Shown: positions 49,367-56,260 of the stretch, in pieces | Layout of the letters: each line of letters begins with the position of its first letter | Position numbering within the stretch: the stretch's first letter is position 1 | Assembly (NCBI GenBank): GCA_021770245.1 | Contig: JAETRI010000001.1 | Span: forward strand, 1-64,000 | Source: Lachnospiraceae bacterium | GTDB lineage: Bacteria; Bacillota; Clostridia; Lachnospirales; Lachnospiraceae | Direction of reading: 5' to 3' | DNA: 64,000 nucleotides | Position numbers and translations under genes: made by a program | The notes under the pieces: generated by a model | The model's input: only the letters and a program-made list of their open reading frames with translations | Databases searched by the model: none | What the model was told of the DNA's origin: nothing

Positions 49367-50416
49367 ATGTATAGCTTACACAATCAGGATTTCATTATCA
49401 CCGATCAGGATACCATACGAACGGCAATGCTTAAAATAGACCATAACAGCAAGGGGATTGTTTATGTTGTAAAGGGAAACATACTTATCGGCTCTATAAC
49501 AGACGGTGATATCAGGAGATGCCTGATCTCTAACGGAAATGATCTTACTATCAATGTCATGTCAGTCGCCAATAAATCAGTACATTTTTTATCCGAAAAC
49601 GAGGCATATAAGGCTCGTGAAGAGTTAAAGCGCTGGCAAATCAGTTCCATCCCCATTGTAGATACGAAAGGTGAAATTCAAAACATTGTCTTTATCGACG
49701 GCTCCCAAACGAAAAAAGCGGAAAATTTGAATGTACCCTTAGTCATCATGGCAGGAGGGAAAGGTACACGATTAAAACCTTATACAGACATCCTTCCCAA
49801 GCCATTAATCCCGATGGGGAATATGACTATTATTGAATACATTATGGACAGATTTGCCGAATATGGCTGTGATGACGTTCATATCATTGTCAATTATAAA
49901 AAGGAATTGATCAAAGCTTTTTTAAGGGAAACGGATCGAAGGATTTCCTTTTATGACGAAGAGTACTTTGGCGGTACCGGGGGAGGTCTGCGGTTATTAA
50001 AGGGGACTCTAAACCAGACTTTTTTTATGACAAACTGCGATATTCTAATTGAAGAAGACTACGGGAAAATACTACAATACCATCGGGAACGTCAAAACCT
50101 GGCCACCATGGTTTGCGCGCAGAAACAGCTTACCGTTCCCTATGGTGTAGTTAAGCTGGATCAAAATGGAGACCTACTCCATATTGAGGAAAAGCCCAGC
50201 CACACCTATCTCACAAATACCGGATTATATGTATTAGAACCGGAATTTATACAGCAGATTCCCCAGAGAGATTTTATCCATATTACGGATATTATCGAAA
50301 TCTGCCAGAAGGAGAAATATAAAATAGGCGTATACGTTATTCCGGAGGAAAAATGGATGGATATGGGGGAACTGGAAGAAATGGAAAAAATGAAGCATAA
50401 ACTGGGATTATCATAA
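49367..50416 (+). CDS. CBS-domain sugar-phosphate nucleotidyltransferase (PtmE-like)
   Basis: 349 residues. Two CBS motifs occupy residues 1-115 (VYVVKGNILIGSITDGDIRR; SIPIVDTKGEIQNIVFID), then a nucleotidyltransferase begins with LVIMAGGKGTRLKPYTDILP and has MTNCDILIE as the metal site. This order is that of PtmE/HddC-like enzymes that make GDP-glucosamine or GDP-heptose for nonulosonate or heptose pathways. It is the only sugar gene on the plus strand in this half and sits right after the invertible promoter, ribosome site AAAGGAATTG. A terminator follows. Confidence 0.88.
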   Translation: MYSLHNQDFIITDQDTIRTAMLKIDHNSKGIVYVVKGNILIGSITDGDIRRCLISNGNDLTINVMSVANKSVHFLSENEAYKAREELKRWQISSIPIVDTKGEIQNIVFIDGSQTKKAENLNVPLVIMAGGKGTRLKPYTDILPKPLIPMGNMTIIEYIMDRFAEYGCDDVHIIVNYKKELIKAFLRETDRRISFYDEEYFGGTGGGLRLLKGTLNQTFFMTNCDILIEEDYGKILQYHRERQNLATMVCAQKQLTVPYGVVKLDQNGDLLHIEEKPSHTYLTNTGLYVLEPEFIQQIPQRDFIHITDIIEICQKEKYKIGVYVIPEEKWMDMGELEEMEKMKHKLGLS

Positions 50417-50477
50417 ACTCTTTCCATTTCCGAAGTTGTAAATTTTTCTGTGTCTATGTAGGAAAAATCCTTCCGGT

Positions 50478-50531
50478 AAAAGGCTGGGGACAGCGTCACC
50501 TTTCCATAGTGCCCTGCCCCAGGCTTTTTTT
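50478..50531 (+). terminator. Rho-independent terminator
   Basis: AAAAGGCTGGGG pairs with CCCCAGGCTTTT with one mismatch and a T7 tract follows. It ends the plus-strand nucleotidyltransferase transcript. Confidence 0.78.
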
Positions 50532-50740
50532 ACAGAACTTGTATCAGCCAATCCCCGTAGAGGACTGTCCTCTGGTTGAGCGCCTGGCCTCAGCTGCGGC
50601 ACCGCTGTGTCCACTTCTTCGCCGCGTTCTGGCTTGCCAGATAGAGCATCTTCTCCAGTGAGCTGTCACTGAGGAACTCGCTTTTTGTCTTTGGCAGCAG
50701 GTCACTTTCCAGATTCTTTAAGGAAGGCATTTTTATAGAA
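50530..50740 (-). pseudogene. 3' remnant of an IS256-family transposase
   Basis: Only the last ~65 codons remain. LPKTKSEFLSDSSLEKMLYL followed by ASQNAAKKWTQR is the conserved C-terminal end of IS256-type transposases. The expected N-W after it reads S-stop (TGG to TGA at 50590-50592), yet the frame goes on with GQALNQRTVLYGDWL to a TAA at 50530. So a stop codon has killed it besides the missing N-terminal part. No inverted ends could be found. Confidence 0.7.
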
Positions 50741-51057
50741 CACATACCAAAACCATTACCCCGGCGGCTGGCCTTGACTTCCCTTGTCGGGGCCGGCTGC
50801 TTCTTCGCCGGGCTTGTCCTCTTCTTCCGTGAAAGGGACACTGCATTCTTTTTTCTCAGCATCCTGCTGTTTATCGGTTCTGCTGCAAAAGCCATGCTCC
50901 CTGCCAAAGCAACGCTGGCAGATAATCTGCTGAGCGTGGAAGAAACCATAGATGAATCCTCCCACACCGACTGATAATCAAAAGCTGCATAATATCCTTT
51001 ATTTTTCATATAATTATATAGAAACCCTACAATTTGAAAGGATTTGAATGAATATTG
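50741..51057. other. Degenerate region beside the transposase remnant
   Basis: Both strands have short open frames. The plus-strand one (about 50774-50974) encodes two hydrophobic helices (LVGAGCFFAGLVLFF; AFFFLSILLFIGSAAKAML) and an acidic tail, without a good start or ribosome site, and looks like the end of a lost gene. I cannot assign it. Confidence 0.35.
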
Positions 51058-51086
51058 TTGCATTCTGCTTTAATCTATATTATGAT
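51058..51086 (+). promoter_or_regulatory. Promoter of the toxin-antitoxin operon
   Basis: TTGCAT (51058-51063), 17-base spacer and TATGAT (51081-51086), 24 bases before the antitoxin ATG. In such modules the antitoxin usually represses this promoter. Confidence 0.7.
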
Positions 51087-51109
51087 AAAAACAGAAAGGA
51101 AGTGACAGC

Positions 51110-51382
51110 ATGACTACGGTAAGCCTACGATTCGATGATGAGATGAAAAGACAGCTTGATGAGATGTGCGATGAAATGGGGATGAACCTTACCACCTTTT
51201 TCATGATCTATGCAAAGAAAGCGCTGCGGGACCGCCGTATTCCTTTTGAGGTGGCTGCCCCCCTGGATCCCTTCTACTCAGATTCCAACATGGAGCAGCT
51301 AAGGAAAGCGGGCCAGCAGGTCAGAAACGGGCAGGTGGTCGTAAAGACAATGGAAGAACTGGAGGCTATGGAGCGTGAGTAA
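51110..51382 (+). CDS. RelB/DinJ-family antitoxin
   Basis: 90 residues. N-terminal ribbon-helix-helix: TTVSLRFDDEMKRQLDEMCD and LTTFFMIYAKKAL; the C-terminal tail (about 65-90) is the toxin-binding part. It binds the YoeB-like toxin and the operon promoter. Ribosome site AAAGGAAGTG. Overlaps the toxin gene by eight bases, so the two are translated together. Confidence 0.9.
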   Translation: MTTVSLRFDDEMKRQLDEMCDEMGMNLTTFFMIYAKKALRDRRIPFEVAAPLDPFYSDSNMEQLRKAGQQVRNGQVVVKTMEELEAMERE

Positions 51383-51641
51383 GATCACATTTGCCGAAGA
51401 CGCGTGGAAGGAATACCTCTACTGGCAGTCGCAGGATAAAAAGACCCTGAAAAAGATAAACAGCCTCCTCAAATCCATCCAGCGTGAACCCTATGCCGGT
51501 GAAGGAAAGCCTGAGCCGCTGAAGAGCAGCCCGGAAGGGGAATGGATCAGACGGATCAATGATAAGGACAGGCTTGTTTACAGGGTCAGCAAAGAAAACA
51601 TCACCATCACTCAGTGCAAGGGACACTATGATGACAATTAA
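51375..51641 (+). CDS. YoeB/Txe-family mRNA interferase toxin
   Basis: 88 residues, GTG start at 51375. ITFAEDAWKEYLYWQSQDKK and IRRINDKDRLVYRV and the C-terminal ITQCKGHYDDN are the YoeB pattern, with the catalytic Glu/Arg/His region and terminal His-Tyr. The toxin cuts mRNA on the ribosome; the upstream antitoxin restrains it. A complete, apparently intact type II module lying between the IS remnant and the phosphonate genes. Confidence 0.92.
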   Translation: MSKITFAEDAWKEYLYWQSQDKKTLKKINSLLKSIQREPYAGEGKPEPLKSSPEGEWIRRINDKDRLVYRVSKENITITQCKGHYDDN

Positions 51642-51753
51642 ACCGGAACCATCCATCTGCCCCGCCCTCCTGTATTCATCTGTTGGACTACAAAAGCCCG
51701 ACAGATTGGGAAATTTTTACACAAATCCCTTCCATTTCCTCTCAATTTTCAAA

Positions 51754-52884
51754 TTATATTGTATTCAGGAACCGCATATATGAATTCTTATTTTCCTCCG
51801 CAGTTTCTATCGGTCTTGTCAAATCAGATCTGGATTTCAACGACACCTTTACTTCGTAGAGAATCGGTCCCGGCTTTTTTGATTCCATATCCCTGGCTAT
51901 TTGTCCTAAATCGTCCATGTCCATTAGCTCTGAAGCCCCGCTATAGCCAGCAGCCCGTGCCAACTGAACGAAACTGAGTTTGGGACAGTCTGTGGGCATC
52001 CCCCCGACAGATTCATGCGCTTGATTGTTAACAATTACATGGTAAAAATTCTTAGGTGCATGTGCAGCGATAAATGCCAAAGCCCCCATATGCATCAGCG
52101 CCGCGCCATCGCCGTCTATACATAGAATATTTTGTCCCGGTTTTCGTACAGCAATACCATACGCGATCATGGATGCATGCCCCATCCCTCCAACTGTCAT
52201 AAAAATATTTTTATGATCGCCATATAATGCATTGCTCTTCTCATAGATTTCTCGGGAAATCTTTCCTGTAGTCGATACAACGCAAGTATCCCGGGGAATG
52301 GTTTCAATGATTTTTTCTAAGGCTTCTTCACGTATCATATGATAGCCATTATCCCACAGAAAGCTTTCGCCGGCTTCAAAAGTCCCTTTTTTAACCACCA
52401 CGGCAAACTGTCTGTTTTCCGAAAGAACCCTCTTCGCTTCTTTCATGACAGACAGCATTTCATCCTTTGTGGTATTCTCATCAATCACAGCATAAGGAAT
52501 GCTGAGGGTATCCAGCAAAGCGCATGTTATTTTCCCCTGAAAAAGATGCTGTGGTTCATCCTTTTTCCCGGGTTCCCCTCGCCACCCTATCACGAAGAAT
52601 ATCGGAACCCCATATATATCGCCACATGCTATCGAACAGATTGGGTTTACCGCGTTCCCCATTCCCGAATTTTGCATATACACGCATGCCGGATTACCGC
52701 TGGCTAAATATTCTCCGACCGCAATCCCTACGGCTGCTCCCTCATTAGCAGGCGTATAGTGACGAAATTCCCCGGGGTGAACCTGTATCTCGCTGCAAAA
52801 ATGTTTTAATGTGGAATCAGGAACTCCGATTATCGTTTTGATTCCCAGTTCATTGATCTGCCATAAAAAATCAGAAGCTTTCAT
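51754..52884 (-). CDS. Phosphonopyruvate decarboxylase
   Basis: 376 residues, ThDP-dependent. The Glu of HYTPANEGAAVGIAVG activates the cofactor; CIDGDGAALMHMG...VNNQAHE is the ThDP-Mg motif. The length and sequence style match Ppd/Fom2 rather than full-size pyruvate decarboxylases. It converts phosphonopyruvate to phosphonoacetaldehyde, pulling the unfavourable PEP mutase reaction forward. It overlaps the cytidylyltransferase gene by 14 bases and is the last gene of the phosphonate operon. Confidence 0.93.
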   Translation of the reverse strand: MKASDFLWQINELGIKTIIGVPDSTLKHFCSEIQVHPGEFRHYTPANEGAAVGIAVGEYLASGNPACVYMQNSGMGNAVNPICSIACGDIYGVPIFFVIGWRGEPGKKDEPQHLFQGKITCALLDTLSIPYAVIDENTTKDEMLSVMKEAKRVLSENRQFAVVVKKGTFEAGESFLWDNGYHMIREEALEKIIETIPRDTCVVSTTGKISREIYEKSNALYGDHKNIFMTVGGMGHASMIAYGIAVRKPGQNILCIDGDGAALMHMGALAFIAAHAPKNFYHVIVNNQAHESVGGMPTDCPKLSFVQLARAAGYSGASELMDMDDLGQIARDMESKKPGPILYEVKVSLKSRSDLTRPIETAEENKNSYMRFLNTI

Positions 52885-53563
52885 TAATCCTGTTCAACTC
52901 CTCCACTGTATCGATTTCCACGACCTGTCCCGAAATAACCGGTTCAATGGTGAGGGACAGCTTGTTTAAGTTCTGATCGACGACCTCATCCCAAAATACG
53001 TTATCATATTGAGGGTTCAAAAATGCGGATTCAATCGCTTCCTTTAGCAGGATGGCATCCCGATTCGTAAAGTAAGAGATACCGACCATATTGTAGCAGT
53101 CTTTACCCCCGATTCCTACCCGGGTAATTCTTTCTCCATCGTAATCAAAGACCCAGTCATTACTATAGCCTTGATACATTCTTCCAAAGTAGCAGGATTG
53201 ATCCAATTCACGAAGGAAGAGACTCTCATCCGCCAAATATAAATCCGATTCGCAAATAAAACAATTGCCTTTTTCTAAAATTTCTTTTGCAGCATAGATG
53301 GATGAAATATTATTTTTTTCTCGATAGTACGGATTATGCAGCAAATGAACATTAGGATATTGATTTGATAAATATTCAAATTGTTCTGCCAGATATCCTG
53401 TAACAATATAAATTTCTTTGACCGGACGTTTCCGTAATCCCTCAATCAGGGTCTCAATCATCGGCTTTCCATGTACACGGATAAGTGGTTTGGGTATTTT
53501 TTCTGTCAAAGGCCGCATTCTTATTCCCATTCCCGCCGCCATAAGAATCCCGTATTCATTCAT
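52871..53563 (-). CDS. Cytidylyltransferase of the LicC/PntC type
   Basis: 230 residues. ILMAAGMGIRMRPLTEKIPK is the nucleotide loop, and NPYYREKNNISSIYAAKEIL is a signature of phosphocholine/aminoethylphosphonate cytidylyltransferases; FICESDLYL holds the metal-binding acids. By context it makes CMP-2-aminoethylphosphonate from CTP and AEP, the donor for decorating a glycan. CMP-phosphocholine is the alternative, but no choline kinase or transporter is present. Ribosome site AGGAAAGA. Confidence 0.88.
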   Translation of the reverse strand: MNEYGILMAAGMGIRMRPLTEKIPKPLIRVHGKPMIETLIEGLRKRPVKEIYIVTGYLAEQFEYLSNQYPNVHLLHNPYYREKNNISSIYAAKEILEKGNCFICESDLYLADESLFLRELDQSCYFGRMYQGYSNDWVFDYDGERITRVGIGGKDCYNMVGISYFTNRDAILLKEAIESAFLNPQYDNVFWDEVVDQNLNKLSLTIEPVISGQVVEIDTVEELNRINESF

Positions 53564-53596
53564 CTCTATCTTTCCTGCTCTTATTTTCTTCCGCTC

Positions 53597-54898
53597 TTAG
53601 AACTCATCAATTAAATTAATAATTTCCTTAAATGGCATCAATTGACTGTCAATTTCCAGCGCCCTGTGGTTTTTCAAAAGGCTTATTGCTGTAGATTGCA
53701 TAGCCGGAAATGCGCTTCTCGTCAACTGATTTGCATATATAACAATATTCGCTCCTGCCTTTGCAAGTTCATCCTCTGTAATCGAGTGGAAGGATGTCGG
53801 TACAACAACAATCGGCGTATATCGATCCATTTTCCTGAACTCATTACAGAATAAAACAATCTCATCTGCGCTTTCTTTACGGGAATGAATCATAATCCCG
53901 TCTGCTCCCGCTTCCACATATGCGGATGCTCTTTTCAGTGCATCATCCATTCCCCTATCCAGGATCAGGCTTTCTATTCTGGCAATGATCATAAACTCAT
54001 CTGTACGTAAAGCTTCCTTTCCTGCTTTGATTTTAGCAGTAAAATTCTCTATGGAATCCTGCGTCTGCTCCACTTCTGTTCCGAATAGCGAATTCTTCTT
54101 AAGCCCGGTTTTATCCTCTATGATCACTGCGGAAACGCCCATTCTCTCCAATGTACGGACATTATATCGAAAATGCTCGATCAATCCTCCAGTATCACCG
54201 TCAAGGATAATAGGCTTAGTCGTCACATCCATAACATCATCAATAGTTCTTATTCTCGAAGACATATCTACAAGTTCAATATCCGGCTTCCCCTTGGCGG
54301 TCGAATCGCACAAACTTGATATCCACATGGCGTCAAATTGGTCTAACCTTCCGTCCACATCGACTACCGTCTTCTCCGCAATTAAACCTGTCAGCCCGGA
54401 ATGGACCTCGAGCGCCTTTACAACCGGACGCATATGAATCAATTGACGCAATCGTCCACGGCGGAATTCAGGCATAGCCAGCTTTTCCCGCATTCGATTA
54501 TCAATTTTCTTCACATTCTCATTATATGTATATGGTATTTCTATCAATCCATCCGGTTTCCCCGTACGAAGCAGATTCTCTATAACATTTTTACGTATTA
54601 TTTCCATAGGGCCCTGTTTCCAGTTATCGCCATGGATTACAAAATCCGGATGAATACTATCAAATACATCATCGTAAAGCACATCCTTTTGAACAATAAC
54701 CTGATCCACCAGTCCCGTTTCCTCTATAATACGGATTCTTTCTTCCAAAGAAACCGTAGGAAAGCGGTCATAAGAAACCGTTGCGGAGTCACTCAAAACC
54801 CCTACAATTACCTGCCCGTATCTGGTCGCTTCCTGTAACAGATTCATATGACCTTCATGAATAACATCCGTACAAAAACAAGCATATACTTTAGTCAT
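53597..54898 (-). CDS. Phosphoenolpyruvate mutase with N-terminal cytidylyltransferase-like domain
   Basis: 433 residues, two domains. Residues 1-130 are a nucleotidylyltransferase-like fold with CTDVIHEGHMNLL (H-x-G-H intact) and the VDQVIVQKDVLYDDV region. Residues 150-433 are PEP mutase: DTGG metal region and the diagnostic EDKTGLKKNSLFG. The enzyme makes the C-P bond, PEP to phosphonopyruvate. Fusion to a cytidylyltransferase-like domain is known in some bacteria; here it is notable that a separate cytidylyltransferase follows 33 bases downstream, so the fused domain may serve another substrate or be structural. Confidence 0.93.
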   Translation of the reverse strand: MTKVYACFCTDVIHEGHMNLLQEATRYGQVIVGVLSDSATVSYDRFPTVSLEERIRIIEETGLVDQVIVQKDVLYDDVFDSIHPDFVIHGDNWKQGPMEIIRKNVIENLLRTGKPDGLIEIPYTYNENVKKIDNRMREKLAMPEFRRGRLRQLIHMRPVVKALEVHSGLTGLIAEKTVVDVDGRLDQFDAMWISSLCDSTAKGKPDIELVDMSSRIRTIDDVMDVTTKPIILDGDTGGLIEHFRYNVRTLERMGVSAVIIEDKTGLKKNSLFGTEVEQTQDSIENFTAKIKAGKEALRTDEFMIIARIESLILDRGMDDALKRASAYVEAGADGIMIHSRKESADEIVLFCNEFRKMDRYTPIVVVPTSFHSITEDELAKAGANIVIYANQLTRSAFPAMQSTAISLLKNHRALEIDSQLMPFKEIINLIDEF

Positions 54899-54954
54899 AA
54901 ATCTCTTTACATACCATCCTTTTTAACTGAAAGTTACCCAAAGCTTTATGTTAA

Positions 54955-54990
54955 CTCCCATCTACCCGTTTTAGCAGGCAGACAGCTCAG
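54955..54990 (-). repeat. Class-2 hairpin leader copy, displaced
   Basis: Minus strand CTGAGCTGTCTGCCTGCTAA then AACGGGTAGATGGGAG. Unlike the other copies it lies about 55 bases upstream of the start codon, and its GGGAG is not the ribosome site of the PEP mutase gene. Confidence 0.5.
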
Positions 54991-55005
54991 GATATGCTCT
55001 ATCCC

Positions 55006-56127
55006 CTAATATCTAACCGGTATCTGAACCTTGCTGATAGTTAACGCGCCTTCAAATACCTTGAAAAACTTCTCAATATCTGTCTCATCTATAGCCCCAA
55101 AAGCACATAGACGAAACATCTGTTTTTGCTCAACCTTGCCGGGATATATCGTAAATCCCCTCTCATAACAATAATCATGAATCTTTTCAAAATCCCAGTT
55201 TTCGTCCTCCGGGTAGAGGACGGCTGCTACCAAACCGGACTGTATGGTCCTCGGAATATACATCTGAAATCCCAATTTCTGCAGGCCGGTTGAAATGGCC
55301 TCCATTACCCTTAAGTGACGCTTCCATTTGTTCTGTTCACCCTCTTCAAAATATTCCCTGATCGCCTGTCTTGCTGCATACAATGCTTGTACGGGTGGTG
55401 TAAAATGCATTTCACCGTGGTCACGCATATATGCATATTGGCGATATAGATTGCAATAATAGGAACGTGTAGGGTATGCTGCAGATTTTTCAATTTCCTC
55501 TCTCCTGCCAATCAAATAGGACAATCCCGTTATACCCATAATTCCCTTCTGTGCAGAGGCCATACAGAAATCAATATTATTTTCCTTTATATTGATAGGA
55601 AGCATTGCATAACTGGATGTTGTATCCGCTATCAATAAAGCATGATACCTATGCGCAAGCTCCCCTATTTCCTGTACAGGATTTAATAGGCCTGTCCCGG
55701 TTTCATGATGCGTTATATAAACTAAAGCAATATCCGGATTTTCTTCCAATTCCCTTTCAATCCTCTGTAAATCCGGCAATTTATTTACGGGAAACTCGAG
55801 ATTAATGTATGGCAAATGATAAAACTTACAGATTTCAACACCGCGTCTGCTATAAGCGCCATTATTAATAATGAGTACTTTACGGCCATCCGGAAGCAGA
55901 GAATTTAATGCAACATCCATACAAATAGTACCCGAACCGCAAAACATAACAGCTGCATATTCTGTAGGATCAGCATGGACAATTCCTAATAATCCCTCCT
56001 CTACTTCCCTTATAACATCAATAAATTCCTTCTCTCTGGGGCAAATATCCGGAACCACCTGCGCCATTTTTACTGTATCCGTAGTAGTAGCCGGCCCTGG
56101 ATTTAACAATATTTTTCTTGTAATCAT
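55006..56127 (-). CDS. 2-aminoethylphosphonate aminotransferase (PhnW-like)
   Basis: 373 residues, class V aminotransferase. LLNPGPATTTDTV at the start, CGSGTICMDVAL, DTTSSYAMLP and the PLP lysine in ASAQKGIMGITG near residue 190; CAFGAIDETDI at the end. In synthesis it aminates phosphonoacetaldehyde to 2-aminoethylphosphonate. With PEP mutase, decarboxylase and cytidylyltransferase it completes the pathway in one operon. PhnW also serves phosphonate breakdown, but no PhnX hydrolase is here. Ribosome site AGGGAG lies at the end of a class-2 leader. Confidence 0.93.
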   Translation of the reverse strand: MITRKILLNPGPATTTDTVKMAQVVPDICPREKEFIDVIREVEEGLLGIVHADPTEYAAVMFCGSGTICMDVALNSLLPDGRKVLIINNGAYSRRGVEICKFYHLPYINLEFPVNKLPDLQRIERELEENPDIALVYITHHETGTGLLNPVQEIGELAHRYHALLIADTTSSYAMLPINIKENNIDFCMASAQKGIMGITGLSYLIGRREEIEKSAAYPTRSYYCNLYRQYAYMRDHGEMHFTPPVQALYAARQAIREYFEEGEQNKWKRHLRVMEAISTGLQKLGFQMYIPRTIQSGLVAAVLYPEDENWDFEKIHDYCYERGFTIYPGKVEQKQMFRLCAFGAIDETDIEKFFKVFEGALTISKVQIPVRY

Positions 56128-56132
56128 ATTGA

Positions 56133-56168
56133 CTCCCTATCTGCATACAAGGTATACGCCTAAATCAG
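56133..56168 (-). repeat. Class-2 hairpin leader copy
   Basis: Minus strand CTGATTTAG, GGCGTATACC / TTGTATGC stem and AGATAGGGAG leading to the PhnW start codon. Confidence 0.55.
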
Positions 56169-56202
56169 GAAGATAAAAATGATAATCTTCAATCTAATCA
56201 TC

Positions 56203-56260
56203 CATTCCGCCGCTGACGCTGGCGGCACAAATAGTCATGAAAAAGGTTATATTTTTCAAC
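56203..56260 (-). repeat. Class-1 hairpin leader copy, in tandem with class 2
   Basis: Minus strand GTAGGTTGAAAAATATAACC, CTATTTGTGCC, then a GCCGCC.../GGCGG stem and AATGGATGA. The order of blocks is as in 27854-27975, but no start codon follows; the class-2 copy intervenes before PhnW. Confidence 0.5.
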
